Assembly (NCBI GenBank): GCA_934563745.1 | Contig: CAKTHE010000022.1 | Coordinates: 1 to 39,336 of the forward strand | Direction of reading: 5' to 3' | Source of the DNA: an uncultured Dysosmobacter sp. | GTDB taxonomy: Bacteria > Bacillota > Clostridia > Oscillospirales > Oscillospiraceae | Length of the DNA stretch: 39,336 nucleotides | Shown: one piece after another, positions 17,883-26,330 of the stretch | Position numbering within the stretch: position 1 is the first letter of the stretch | Layout of the letters: every line of letters starts with the position of its first letter | Made by a program: the position numbers and the translations under genes | The notes under the pieces: generated by a model | The model's input: the letters and a program-made list of their open reading frames with translations, nothing else | Told to the model about the DNA's origin: nothing | The model's database searches: none

Positions 17883-18878
17883 ATGGCAGTCAATTTAAAA
17901 GGAAGAAGCTTTCTGACCCTGCAGGAATTATCCCCGGCGGAGATCCGCTATCTGCTGGATCTGGGGCACGATCTGAAGGCCAAGCGCCGCAGCGGCATCC
18001 ATGCGCCGACGCTGCGGGGGAAGCACATTGTGCTGCTGTTTGAAAAAACCTCGACCCGGACCCGCTGCTCCTTTGAAGTGGCGGCGACCCAGGAGGGGGC
18101 ACATGTGACCTATCTGGACGCGGGAAGCTCTCAGATGGGGAAAAAGGAGAGTCTGGAGGATTCGGCCAAGGTACTGGGCCGCTTTTTCGACGGCATTGAA
18201 TACCGGGGCTATGAGCAGCGCGTGGTGGAGGATCTGGCCCGTTTTTCCGGGGTGCCGGTGTACAACGGTCTGACGGATGTGGACCATCCCACGCAGATCC
18301 TGGCGGATATGATGACCATTGAAGAACACTGCGCCAAGCCGCTGAACAAGGTGAAGGTGGTGTTCCCCGGGGATGTCCGCAACAATATGTGCTGGGCCTG
18401 GATGTACGGGGCGGCCAAGATGGGAATGCACTTTGTGGGCCTGGGGCCCGAGGAGCTGGCCCGTGAGCTGCCGGCCCAGCAGCTCAAAGCTGTGTTTGAG
18501 GAGGCCCGCAAAACCGGAGCCACCATTGAGATTACCGATGACCGGAGCTGCCTGAAGGGAGCGGATGTCCTCTACGGCGATGTTTGGGCGTCCATGGGGG
18601 AAGAAGCGCTGATCCCGGAGCGGGCCCGGCTGCTGGCACCCTACCGGGTGACGGAGGAGACCCTGAAGGAGACCGGAAATCCGGATGTGCTGTATCTGCA
18701 CTGCCTGCCGGCATTTCACGATTTTGAAACCAAGCTGGCCAAGGAGTGGAAGGAACGGGACGTGGATATCCGGGAGGTTACGGACGAGGTGTTCCGCAGC
18801 CGGCACAGCGTGGTTTTTGACGAGGCGGAGAACCGGATGCACTCCATCAAGGCCATCTTGGTGGCAACGCTGGGCTGA
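17883..18878 (+). CDS. arcB: Ornithine carbamoyltransferase (catabolic context)
   Basis: A 331-residue enzyme that in this operon should convert citrulline and phosphate to ornithine and carbamoyl phosphate. ATG 17883 is chosen over ATG 17877 because AGGAG (17871-17875) is only one base from the latter. Carbamoyl-phosphate motif STRTR is at residues 57-61, SQMGKKESLEDSAKVL follows, then HPTQ and the ornithine-binding HCLPAFHD with the active-site Cys. The gene could equally serve arginine synthesis (argF); position between arcA and the permease favours arcB. A carbamate kinase gene (arcC), which normally recovers ATP from carbamoyl phosphate, is not present in the cluster. Confidence 0.93.
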   Translation: MAVNLKGRSFLTLQELSPAEIRYLLDLGHDLKAKRRSGIHAPTLRGKHIVLLFEKTSTRTRCSFEVAATQEGAHVTYLDAGSSQMGKKESLEDSAKVLGRFFDGIEYRGYEQRVVEDLARFSGVPVYNGLTDVDHPTQILADMMTIEEHCAKPLNKVKVVFPGDVRNNMCWAWMYGAAKMGMHFVGLGPEELARELPAQQLKAVFEEARKTGATIEITDDRSCLKGADVLYGDVWASMGEEALIPERARLLAPYRVTEETLKETGNPDVLYLHCLPAFHDFETKLAKEWKERDVDIREVTDEVFRSRHSVVFDEAENRMHSIKAILVATLG

Positions 18879-18904
18879 TCCTGCGGGAAAAGGAGGGATG
18901 GGGC

Positions 18905-20293
18905 GTGGAACGATCCAAATTCCGGATGCCCACCGCCTATACGATTTTATTTCTGCTGCTGGTGGTCGTGGCGGCTGCCACGTGGCTGATCCCGGCCGGT
19001 GCTTACGATTACGAAAACGGCGTGCCTCAGGCCGGGACCTATCACCCGGTGGCGCAGAACCCCCAGGGAGTGGGGCAGATCCTCCTGGCCGCGTTTTCCG
19101 GCTTTTACGACGCGGTGGACGTGTGCGTGTTTATCCTGATGGTCGGCGGCTTCCTGGGCGTTGTGGTCCGGACCGGCGCCATTGACGCCGGCGTCAGCCA
19201 GGTGATCCGCCGGCTCAACGGGCGGGAAGAATGGCTGATTCCCATTCTGATGGTATTTTTCGGCCTGGGCGGCACCACCTACGGCATGTGGGAGGAGACC
19301 ATGGCCTTTTACCCGCTGCTGATCCCGGTGTTTCTGGCGGCCGGCTACGACGCGGTGGTGGGCATTTCCGTAATTTTGCTGGGGGCCGGCGCCGGTGTGA
19401 TCTGCTCCACCGTCAACCCCTTTGCCACCGGGATTGCCGCCGGCTTTGCCGGCGTTTCGCTGGGCGAGGGGATCGGCCTGCGGGTTTTGCAGTGGCTGGT
19501 CTTTGAGGGGGCCGCGATCTGGTTCGTGATGGCCTATGCCCGCCGGGTCAAGCGGGATCCCACCCGCTCCGTGGTCGGCGTCGGTGCGGGTAAGCTTCAC
19601 GTCAGCGCGGCGGAGCCGGCTGCCCTGACCCGGACGCACGCCTGGATCCTGACGGTGTTTGTGGTGGTGTTTGCCGTAATGATCTACGGCGTGATCCCCT
19701 TCGATGAGATGGGACTGCCGTTGCCGGCCCTGGGCTGGTGGTTTCCGGAGCTGTCTGCGCTGTTTCTGGCCGGCGGCGTTCTTGCGGGCCTGATCGGCCG
19801 CATGCGGGAGGCGGAGATTGCCGAGACCTTTGTGGGGGGCTGCGCCGATCTGCTGGGTGTGGCCCTGATCATCGGCATCAGCCGGGGCATTACCGTACTG
19901 ATGAATGACGGCTGCATCACGGATACCGTCCTGCACTGGGGCGAGGAGGCTCTTTCCGGCACCAGTCCGCTGCGCTTTTTGATCCTGGTCTACCTGTTGT
20001 ATCTGCCGCTGAGCCTGCTGATCCCGTCCTCCTCCGGCCTGGCAACGCTGTCCATTCCGATCCTGGCGCCGCTGGGGAAGTTTGCCGGCGTTTCCGGGGC
20101 GCTGGTGGTCACGGCATTCCAGTCCGCTTCCGGACTGGTCAACCTGGTCACGCCCACCGCGGCGGTGGTCATGGGGGCGCTGGCTTTGGGTCACGTGCCC
20201 TACGACCGCTGGATCCGCTTTGTCTGGAAGCTGGCGGCGGCGCTGCTGGGGCTGACGCTGGTATTTCTGGCGGTGGGCGCGGCGCTGACCTGA
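18905..20293 (+). CDS. YfcC-family permease, probable arginine/ornithine exchanger
   Basis: A 462-residue membrane protein with about 11-13 hydrophobic segments. It starts at GTG 18905, 8 bases after AGGAGG. The block GGTTYGMWEETMAFYPLLIP and the later LLIPSSSGLATLSIPILAPLG are typical of the YfcC/DcuC-type C4-dicarboxylate-carrier superfamily (IT superfamily). Family knowledge: members encoded in ADI operons act as arginine-ornithine antiporters and are often called ArcD although unrelated to classical ArcD. The location 26 bases after arcB supports that role, but citrulline or dicarboxylate transport cannot be excluded from sequence. It is the last gene of the operon. Confidence 0.85.
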   Translation: MERSKFRMPTAYTILFLLLVVVAAATWLIPAGAYDYENGVPQAGTYHPVAQNPQGVGQILLAAFSGFYDAVDVCVFILMVGGFLGVVVRTGAIDAGVSQVIRRLNGREEWLIPILMVFFGLGGTTYGMWEETMAFYPLLIPVFLAAGYDAVVGISVILLGAGAGVICSTVNPFATGIAAGFAGVSLGEGIGLRVLQWLVFEGAAIWFVMAYARRVKRDPTRSVVGVGAGKLHVSAAEPAALTRTHAWILTVFVVVFAVMIYGVIPFDEMGLPLPALGWWFPELSALFLAGGVLAGLIGRMREAEIAETFVGGCADLLGVALIIGISRGITVLMNDGCITDTVLHWGEEALSGTSPLRFLILVYLLYLPLSLLIPSSSGLATLSIPILAPLGKFAGVSGALVVTAFQSASGLVNLVTPTAAVVMGALALGHVPYDRWIRFVWKLAAALLGLTLVFLAVGAALT

Positions 20294-20308
20294 GCGGGCC
20301 GGGCCCAT

Positions 20309-20352
20309 AAAAAGGACGGCGGAAAGCAAACGCTTTCCGCCGTCCTTTTTTT
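20309..20352. terminator. Bidirectional terminator between the arc operon and degV
   Basis: A 17-bp perfect stem (AAAGGACGGCGGAAAGC with its exact complement), an AAAC loop, A5 at the left edge and T7 at the right. It terminates the YfcC gene on the plus strand and degV (stop at 20356) on the minus strand. Confidence 0.95.
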
Positions 20353-20355
20353 AAA

Positions 20356-21204
20356 TCAATAGACCAGAATCAGGCCGTTTTTCATAGCGTAAAAACTGGT
20401 CAGCCCTCGGCAGGAGAGGATCGTCACGCTTTTGACCGGCAGCTGCGCCTGAATCAGATCCTTCAGCTGCAGGGCAGCAGAGAGATTTTCGCAGTGGGTC
20501 AGAATGACCTCGGCGCCGGTGCAGTCCTTGCTGACCCGCATCATATCCACGATGCTGCGGAAGGTCCGTGCCTCCCCCCGGGCTTTCCCGGCCACGTGGA
20601 TGGTGCCTTCGGGGGTGGCGTCGGCGATGATCCGGATGCCCAGCGTGTGCAGAAGGTTGCCCACCAGAGGGCGCATCCGGCCGTTTTTGATCAGGTTGTC
20701 GTAATTTTCCAGGGTGAAGATCGTCCGCAGGCTCTTTTGATAGTTCCGGAGCTGGGCGCAGATCCGATCAAAATCCGGCTCCTGGGCGGCCTGCACCAGC
20801 TCTTGCGCCCGGCGGACCAGAAGAACCATGGCGCCGGCCGTGCTGCGGGAATCGATCACGGCAATCTTCTTGTCCGGATGAGCCTCCAGCGCCATCTCAC
20901 GGCCCAGAAGGGCGGCATTATACGTGCCGGAGAGATTGGAGGAAATGGTAAAGCACACGGTGCAGTCCGCCTGCTCAAAGGCCGCGGCAAACGCGGCGGG
21001 GGAGGGGCAGGCCGTGGAGGAAGGTCCCTTTTCCTGCTGCATGGCCTCCACCAGAGCGGGGACGTCCAGCGCGGCGTCATCCGGATAATCCCGTCCGCCC
21101 ACGCTGATGGTCAGCGGGACGACCGTGATTCCGGCGGCGCCCGCCTCCGGTGCCGCGGCCGGCTTCAGGTCACTGCTGCTGTCACAAACAAGATTCCAAG
21201 TCAT
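20356..21204 (-). CDS. DegV family fatty-acid-binding protein
   Basis: A 282-residue DegV protein. Family knowledge: DegV/FakB proteins bind a fatty acid and some present it to FakA kinase for incorporation into phospholipid. Visible features are the N-terminal CDSSSDL motif, GITVVPLTISVGGRDYPDD, the STACPSPAAF region equivalent to the conserved TSxPSP, and the fatty-acid pocket sequence ISSNLSGTYNAA with DSRSTAGAM. Two tandem ATG codons exist (21207 and 21204); the second is 7 bases from AGAGGA and is preferred. No fakA gene is in the window. It is divergent from the MATE exporter and has its own promoter. Confidence 0.92.
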   Translation of the reverse strand: MTWNLVCDSSSDLKPAAAPEAGAAGITVVPLTISVGGRDYPDDAALDVPALVEAMQQEKGPSSTACPSPAAFAAAFEQADCTVCFTISSNLSGTYNAALLGREMALEAHPDKKIAVIDSRSTAGAMVLLVRRAQELVQAAQEPDFDRICAQLRNYQKSLRTIFTLENYDNLIKNGRMRPLVGNLLHTLGIRIIADATPEGTIHVAGKARGEARTFRSIVDMMRVSKDCTGAEVILTHCENLSAALQLKDLIQAQLPVKSVTILSCRGLTSFYAMKNGLILVY

Positions 21205-21236
21205 CATGCAATCCTCTTAATCTAGTATTTGAAACT

Positions 21237-21265
21237 ATATTACAGCGGAACAGATACTTTGTCAA
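21237..21265 (-). promoter_or_regulatory. degV promoter
   Basis: On the minus strand TTGACA (consensus), a 17-base spacer and TAATAT, about 33 bases before the degV start. A very good match. Confidence 0.85.
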
Positions 21266-21310
21266 TCCCTGTCGCCGAGAATCTGCTGCATTTCCCGGTT
21301 TCGGGCTGCC

Positions 21311-21339
21311 TTGACTTCCGGAAGGGGGTATGGGATAAT
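21311..21339 (+). promoter_or_regulatory. MATE exporter promoter
   Basis: TTGACT, a 17-base spacer and GATAAT, 51 bases before the MATE start. The divergent degV promoter is about 45 bases away, so a regulator could act on both. Confidence 0.8.
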
Positions 21340-21390
21340 AAAATTTCAAACCGGTTATACCGGGATCAGAAAACAAAAGGGGACTTGTAC

Positions 21391-22761
21391 ATGGACCGGA
21401 GCGCCGTGGATCTGGGGCAGGGAAAGGTAAGCAGACTCCTGTTCCGCCTGGCTTTGCCGACGATCGCATCGCAGATCGTGAATATGCTTTACAATTTGGT
21501 GGACCGGATTTACATCGGTCATATGAAGCCAGTGGAGACTGTGGGCCAGCTGGCGCTGACCGGTGTGGGGATCTGCATGCCGCTGATTATGATCTGCTCG
21601 GCGTTCGCGGCGCTGATGGCCATGGGCGGCGCGCCCCGGGCGTCCATTCAGGAGGGGAAGGGAAACTCTGCCGAGGCGGAGCGGATCATGGGAAACTGCT
21701 TTACAGCCCTGGTGGTGACGGCCCTGGTGCTGACGGTGGTGTTCCGCTGCTTTGCCCGGCCGCTGCTGCTTTTGTTCGGCGGCAGTGAAAATACGATCGC
21801 CTATGCCGTCCGCTATATGCGGATCTATGCGCTGGGGACGCTGTTTGTTCAGCTGACCCTGGGCATGAATGCCTACATCACGGCCCAGGGCTTTACGACC
21901 GTCAGTATGAAGACCGTGCTCATCGGCGCGGTGCTCAATACGATCCTGGATCCGATTTTTATTTTTGCCCTGAAGCTGGGCGTTCAGGGCGCAGCATTGG
22001 CGACGATCCTTTCCCAGGCGGTGTCGGCCTGCTGGGTGCTGCACTTTTTGCTGCACGGGAAGAGCAAGTGGCGCCTACGGAAGGAGCATCTGCGGCCCCG
22101 GGCGCGGGTGCTGCTGCCCTGCATGGCACTGGGACTGTCCCCTTTCATTATGCAGTCCACGGAAAGTCTGATCGCGGTCTGCTTCAATTCCTCCCTACTG
22201 AAATACGGAGGAGACGTGGCTGTGGGCTCAATGACCGTGCTGACCAGTATCATGCAGTTTGCATTGATGCCCCTGCAGGGACTGACCCAGGGTGCCCAGC
22301 CGATTATCAGCTATAACTATGGGGCGCGGAACCGCAGCCGTGTGGAGGAGGCGTTCCGGGTCCTGCTGCGGACATGCCTGCTGTATTCCCTGGCCCTGTG
22401 GCTGCTGGTCCAGGTGTCGCCCCGCACCTTTGTGCTGATTTTCAACAATTCTCCGCAGTTGGTGGACTATGCGGCCCGGGCCCTGCGCATTTATATGGGC
22501 GCGACGGGGCTGTTTGGGATCCAGATCGCCTGCCAGCAGACGTTCATCGCCCTGGGCAACGCCAAGACGTCTTTGTTCCTGGCGATTCTGCGCAAGATCA
22601 TTCTGCTGATCCCGCTGATCTATCTGCTGCCCTGCTTTTTCTCCGACAAGGCCGTGGCGGTCTTTCTGGCCGAGCCCGTGGCGGATCTGCTGGCAGTGTG
22701 CACTACGGCTTGTATGTTTTCCGTGCAGTTTAAAAAGACGATGCGCGAGCTGGAACCGTAA
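21391..22761 (+). CDS. MATE family efflux transporter
   Basis: A 456-residue, 12-helix multidrug/toxin extrusion protein. The start is ATG 21391 with AAAAGGGGA 7-8 bases upstream; the same frame is open further left but has no ribosome binding site there. The N-terminal block LLFRLALPTIASQIVNMLYNLVDRIYIG is the MATE signature region, and the second half repeats it with PFIMQSTESLI, MPLQGLTQGAQPIISYNYGA and GATGLFGIQIACQQTF. Family members export cationic drugs or metabolites in exchange for Na+ or H+; the substrate here is unknown. No clear terminator follows within the next 50 bases. Confidence 0.93.
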   Translation: MDRSAVDLGQGKVSRLLFRLALPTIASQIVNMLYNLVDRIYIGHMKPVETVGQLALTGVGICMPLIMICSAFAALMAMGGAPRASIQEGKGNSAEAERIMGNCFTALVVTALVLTVVFRCFARPLLLLFGGSENTIAYAVRYMRIYALGTLFVQLTLGMNAYITAQGFTTVSMKTVLIGAVLNTILDPIFIFALKLGVQGAALATILSQAVSACWVLHFLLHGKSKWRLRKEHLRPRARVLLPCMALGLSPFIMQSTESLIAVCFNSSLLKYGGDVAVGSMTVLTSIMQFALMPLQGLTQGAQPIISYNYGARNRSRVEEAFRVLLRTCLLYSLALWLLVQVSPRTFVLIFNNSPQLVDYAARALRIYMGATGLFGIQIACQQTFIALGNAKTSLFLAILRKIILLIPLIYLLPCFFSDKAVAVFLAEPVADLLAVCTTACMFSVQFKKTMRELEP

Positions 22762-22809
22762 AAAGGCTGCTCCGGCCGGCTTTTCATGCACAGACCGGTG
22801 AAATGAGAC

Positions 22810-22853
22810 TTGACAGGACTGTATGCATGTGTTACTGTATTAATTGAACAGTA
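22810..22853 (+). promoter_or_regulatory. Promoter with overlapping palindromic operator for the glycosyltransferase operon
   Basis: TTGACA (22810-22815), a 17-base spacer and TACTGT (22833-22838). The -10 element is the left half of an inverted repeat TACTGT-N9-ACAGTA (22833-22853), so a dimeric repressor could block it. The leader to the start codon is about 195 nt. The rest of 22762-23039 holds no gene I can support; another TATACT lies at 22927 without a good -35. Confidence 0.6.
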
Positions 22854-23039
22854 CAATAACACAGAGGAATCCAGAGATTTTACAGGAATTCAACGAATTT
22901 TCAACCTGCATCCCAAGGATTGCGGGTATACTATCAGCGGAAAAGTGTGCCGGTCCGGCCGGCGGATTTCGGGTCCGCAGCAGCCGGGACCAATCTCACC
23001 GGAGGCGCCGTGGGCGCGGCCGGGGCAAGGAGGTACCGC

Positions 23040-24209
23040 ATGAAAATTTTGATTACGTCCGATTGGTATGTGCCGGCCGTCAACGGCGTGGTGACATCCG
23101 TCCTGAATCTGCGCCGGGGGCTGGAGGCTGCCGGCCACGAGGTGCGGATCCTGACGCTTTCCCAGACGGTGCGGTCGTTTGAGCAGGATGGCGTGACGCA
23201 GATCGGCTCGCTGGCGGCGGGAAAGGTATATCCCGGTGCCTGGCTGCGGTCGCATCCTGCGGGGAGATGGATCCGGGAGCTGCTGGAGTGGGGACCCGAC
23301 GTGGTGCACTCTCAGTGCGAATTCAGCACCTTCCCGCTGGCGCGGCGGATCGCGGAGACGCTGGATGTGCCGCTGGTCCACACCTATCACACGGTTTATG
23401 AGGACTATACCCATTATTTTTCTCCCAGTGAAAAGTGGGGCCGCCGGGCGGTGACGCTGTTTTCCCGCTGGGTGGCGGCACAGACGGACTGCATGATCAC
23501 GCCGACGGAAAAGATCCGGGCCCTGCTGGAGGGGTACGGCGTGAAGGTCCCGCTGCGGGTGATTCCCAGCGGGATCGACGTGGCCCGCTTTGAAAAGCCT
23601 TTGACGCCGGAGCGGAAGGCGCAGCTTCAGGCGGAGCTGGGCCTTGACCCGGCGCGGCTGACGCTGGTCAGCATCGGCCGCCTGGCCGAGGAGAAGAATG
23701 TGGAAGAGCTGATCGGCCTGATGGCCCAATTGAAGGCCCGGCCGGTGACGCTGGTGCTGGTGGGAGACGGGCCGGCCCGCGCCAAGCTGGAGGCGTTGGC
23801 CCAGAGCAGCGGCGCAGCGGTCGTATTTGCGGGAATGGTCCCGCCGGAGCGGGTAGCGGAGTATTACCGGCTGGGGGACCTGTTTGTCAGCGCCTCGCAG
23901 AGTGAGACGCAGGGCATGACCTATGTGGAGGCGCTGGCCTCCGGTGTGCCGACGCTGTGCCGGGCGGATCCCTGCCTGGACGGACTGGTGGAGGACGGAA
24001 AAAACGGCTGGCAGTATCACGATACCGAGGAATTTCTGCGGGATCTTGCGGCCTTTTCTGCGGATCCGGAGCTGCGCCGGCAGCTTTCCCGGGCCGCGGA
24101 GCAGAGTGCGCAGAGCTTTTCTGCGGAGACCTTCGGCCGCCGGGCGGAGGCCGTTTACCGGGAGGCCATCGCCCTGCGGCGGCAGCGCTGCCCGGAGGAG
24201 TCGGCATGA
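23040..24209 (+). CDS. GT4 glycosyltransferase, probable diacylglycerol glucosyltransferase
   Basis: A 389-residue GT-B fold enzyme. The N-terminus MKILITSDWYVPAVNGVVTS, followed by HSQCEFSTF and THTYHTVYEDYTHY-type sequence, resembles 1,2-diacylglycerol 3-alpha-glucosyltransferases (MgdA/ALdgs type). The C-terminal nucleotide-binding half has IGRLAEEKNVEELI and the EX7E motif in SETQGMTYVEALASG. It should transfer a sugar from UDP-glucose to a lipid acceptor at the inner membrane face. Start ATG 23040 has AAGGAGG 8 bases upstream. The stop overlaps the next start (ATGA). A second GT4 gene two genes on suggests stepwise synthesis of a di-sugar glycolipid. Acceptor and sugar are inferred. Confidence 0.88.
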   Translation: MKILITSDWYVPAVNGVVTSVLNLRRGLEAAGHEVRILTLSQTVRSFEQDGVTQIGSLAAGKVYPGAWLRSHPAGRWIRELLEWGPDVVHSQCEFSTFPLARRIAETLDVPLVHTYHTVYEDYTHYFSPSEKWGRRAVTLFSRWVAAQTDCMITPTEKIRALLEGYGVKVPLRVIPSGIDVARFEKPLTPERKAQLQAELGLDPARLTLVSIGRLAEEKNVEELIGLMAQLKARPVTLVLVGDGPARAKLEALAQSSGAAVVFAGMVPPERVAEYYRLGDLFVSASQSETQGMTYVEALASGVPTLCRADPCLDGLVEDGKNGWQYHDTEEFLRDLAAFSADPELRRQLSRAAEQSAQSFSAETFGRRAEAVYREAIALRRQRCPEESA

Positions 24210-24802
24210 ACACGGCACAGACGCGCCGGACGGTGCGGATGATCTCGCTGGCCTGCTGGCTTGGCTGCGGGGTGCTGGCGCTGTGGGGCTGGAAAAGCGG
24301 CATCTTTGCCTCGCAGGAGGCGCTGCAGCGCTTTGTGGCGGGTCTGGGTGTGATCGGCGGTCTGGTTTTTACGCTTTTCCAGGTGGTGCAGGTGGTGGTC
24401 CCGGTTCTTCCGGGCGGACTGAGCTGTCTGGCCGGCGTGATTCTGTTTGGGCCGCTTTTGGGCTTTGTCTATAACTATGTGGGGATCTGCGCGGGGTCGC
24501 TTCTGGCCTTCGGGATCGCCCGCAGCTTGGGAAAGCCCCTGCTGGAGGCGCTGTTTCCGCAAAAGCTGATTGAAAAGTATCGCCGCTGGAGTGAGGAACG
24601 GGACCGGTTTGCCCGTTGGTTCGCTCTGGCGATCTTCTTCCCGGTGGCACCGGATGATTTCCTTTGCTATCTGGCCGGCACCACGGAGATGAGCTGGCGC
24701 AAAATGACGGCGATCATTTTACTGGGAAAGCCCTGCTCCATTGCCCTGTACAGCCTGGGCCTGACGGTGCTTTGGCAGCGCCTGACCGGGGCCTTTGCCT
24801 GA
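24206..24802 (+). CDS. TVP38/TMEM64 (VTT domain, DedA-like) membrane protein
   Basis: A 198-residue integral membrane protein with about five to six hydrophobic segments. The VTT/SNARE-associated domain is recognisable from FQVVQVVVPVLPGGL (about residues 58-72), the glycine-rich VILFGPLLGFVYNYVG and the R...FPVAPDDFLCYLAGTT block, where the proline/aspartate pattern matches TVP38 proteins. Family knowledge: DedA/VTT proteins include lipid scramblases and undecaprenyl-phosphate flippases. Placed by a 4-base overlap between two glycolipid-type glycosyltransferases, it may move the glycolipid or its precursor across the membrane. That is inference. Confidence 0.87.
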   Translation: MNTAQTRRTVRMISLACWLGCGVLALWGWKSGIFASQEALQRFVAGLGVIGGLVFTLFQVVQVVVPVLPGGLSCLAGVILFGPLLGFVYNYVGICAGSLLAFGIARSLGKPLLEALFPQKLIEKYRRWSEERDRFARWFALAIFFPVAPDDFLCYLAGTTEMSWRKMTAIILLGKPCSIALYSLGLTVLWQRLTGAFA

Positions 24803-24817
24803 AAAGAGGGATCCTAT

Positions 24818-25870
24818 ATGAACATTTATCTTTACCGCGGCGGCAGCGCCCTGGTGGCTAAAAGCGGCATCGGCCAGGCGATTGCCCATCAGCAGGATAT
24901 GCTCTCCCGGATCGGTGTGCATACGACCTGCTCCTGGGCACAGCCGGCGGAGGCGGTCCAGCTGAACACGGTCTTCCCGGATTCTGTGCTGACGGCGCTG
25001 CGGGCGCGCCTGCAGGGGCGCCGGGTCGTCTATTACGGGCATTCCACGATGGAGGATTTCCGAAACTCCTTTCGGGGCTCGAACTGGCTTTCGCCGCTGT
25101 TCCGCCGCTGGATCTGCTTTTGCTACGGCTTGGGGGACGTGGTGCTGACGCCCACGGAATATTCCCGCTCCCTTTTAAAAAGCTACGGTCTGCGCCGGCC
25201 GGTCTATGCCATTTCCAACGGCGTGGATACGCGCTTTTTTGCGCCGGATCCGGATGCGGCCTGCCGGTTCCGGGAGCGCTGGGGCCTTGGCCCTGCGGAT
25301 CGGGCGGTGGTCTCGGTCGGGCATCTGATCGGCCGGAAGGGCCTGCCGGAGTTTATCGAATTGGCGCGTCAGATGCCCCAGGTGCGGTTTTTCTGGTTCG
25401 GCTGGACGGATCCGGCCCTGCTGCCGCCGCAGATCGTGCAGGCCATACGCTCCGCGCCGGAGAACCTTTGCTTTCCGGGCTACGTGAGCCGGGGAACACT
25501 GCGGGACGCATACTGCGGGGCGGATGCCTTCGTTTTCATGAGTCATGAGGAAACCGAGGGCATTGTCGTGCTGGAGGCGCTGAGCTGCGGGACGCCGGCC
25601 CTTGTGCGGGATATTCCGGTTTATCAGGATTGGCTGCGCGCCGGGACCGACGTCTATAAGGCAGACAGCCTGCCCTCCTTCCGCCGGACGCTGGAGGATA
25701 TGCTCAGCGGCCGTCTGCCGGACCTGACCGCTGCCGGACGGGCCGTGGCGCAGCGCCGAAGCCTGGATACAGTGGGTGCCCGCCTGCGCACGATTTACGA
25801 GCGGGAGGGGATCGCTCCGGCAAGGGAACACCCGCACCGCATGCCAGCTGTGGGCGAGAGCCGTACATAA
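24818..25870 (+). CDS. GT4 glycosyltransferase, probable second glycolipid sugar transferase
   Basis: A 350-residue GT-B fold enzyme. It begins MNIYLYRGGSALVAKSGIGQ with AIAHQQDML and has YYGHSTMEDFRNSF, TPTEYSRSLLKSYG, VISNGVDT-like AISNGVDTRFF, a UDP-sugar region SVGHLIGRKGLPEFIELA and an EX7E motif in EETEGIVVLEALSCGTP. This pattern resembles enzymes that add the second hexose to monoglucosyl-diacylglycerol (CpoA/BgsA group). Start ATG 24818 has a modest GAGGG ribosome binding site; the gap after the VTT gene is 15 bases. With the first GT4 gene it probably makes a diglycosyl-diacylglycerol used as membrane lipid or lipoteichoic acid anchor. The last 20 residues are low complexity. Confidence 0.85.
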   Translation: MNIYLYRGGSALVAKSGIGQAIAHQQDMLSRIGVHTTCSWAQPAEAVQLNTVFPDSVLTALRARLQGRRVVYYGHSTMEDFRNSFRGSNWLSPLFRRWICFCYGLGDVVLTPTEYSRSLLKSYGLRRPVYAISNGVDTRFFAPDPDAACRFRERWGLGPADRAVVSVGHLIGRKGLPEFIELARQMPQVRFFWFGWTDPALLPPQIVQAIRSAPENLCFPGYVSRGTLRDAYCGADAFVFMSHEETEGIVVLEALSCGTPALVRDIPVYQDWLRAGTDVYKADSLPSFRRTLEDMLSGRLPDLTAAGRAVAQRRSLDTVGARLRTIYEREGIAPAREHPHRMPAVGESRT

Positions 25871-25885
25871 AAAATCGCGAAGAAA

Positions 25886-25923
25886 AGAGCCTGGACCGAT
25901 TTTGATCGGTCCGGGCTCTTTTT
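25886..25923 (+). terminator. Terminator of the glycosyltransferase operon
   Basis: A stem of about 14 bp with one G-U pair (GAGCCTGGACCGAT with ATCGGTCCGGGCTC), a short TTTG loop region and five T. It lies between convergent operons, and A4 on the left edge could let it act for the minus strand too. Confidence 0.93.
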
Positions 25924-25971
25924 GAGTTTTCGGAAAGGATTCGGGCTGAGGGCGACGCGGGCAAGGTTCCC

Positions 25972-26274
25972 TCAGCAAATCCATTGAAAGCGGGACAGAT
26001 CCACACAGCCGTTTTCCTTGCAGACAATGCCCTCCCGGGCCAGAAGCGCGGCCTGCTCCGTAAAATGAGGCGCCAGACGGCCGGCGTGGTTGACGACCCG
26101 ATGACAGGGATACGAACCGTAAAACTCTGCCTGACTCAGGACGCGGCCAACCAGTCGGGCGTTCCGGGGCCGCCCGATCAGCCGGGCGATCTGCCCGTAG
26201 GTGGCGACGCGCCCCTCCGGGATCTCCGCAACGACGGAGAGAATTTCATAGATCAGGGCTTCCTTGGTTTGCAT
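25972..26274 (-). CDS. MGMT family protein (DNA alkyltransferase-like, single domain)
   Basis: A 100-residue protein equal to the C-terminal DNA-binding/active-site domain of O6-methylguanine-DNA methyltransferase. The helix-turn-helix RVATYGQIARLIGRPRNAR with the arginine finger is followed by YPCHRVV, with Cys57 at the methyl-acceptor site. Alkyltransferase-like (ATL) proteins of this size usually have Trp there, so this one may be catalytic. Start ATG 26274 is 11 bases after AAAGGAG; an upstream in-frame TTG (26283) is too close to it. It follows the antiporter gene by 56 bases and probably shares its fluoride-controlled transcript. The C-terminus is short and has extra cysteines. Confidence 0.9.
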   Translation of the reverse strand: MQTKEALIYEILSVVAEIPEGRVATYGQIARLIGRPRNARLVGRVLSQAEFYGSYPCHRVVNHAGRLAPHFTEQAALLAREGIVCKENGCVDLSRFQWIC

Positions 26275-26330
26275 AGACCGCAAGGCTCCTTTCCGAAAGG
26301 GAAAACACGGCCGGCCGCGGCAGCCGGGGG

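Noticed and set aside
22810..23043. Small open frames in the leader of the first glycosyltransferase
   Set aside because: No ribosome binding site, no family resemblance, and they overlap the promoter/operator region.
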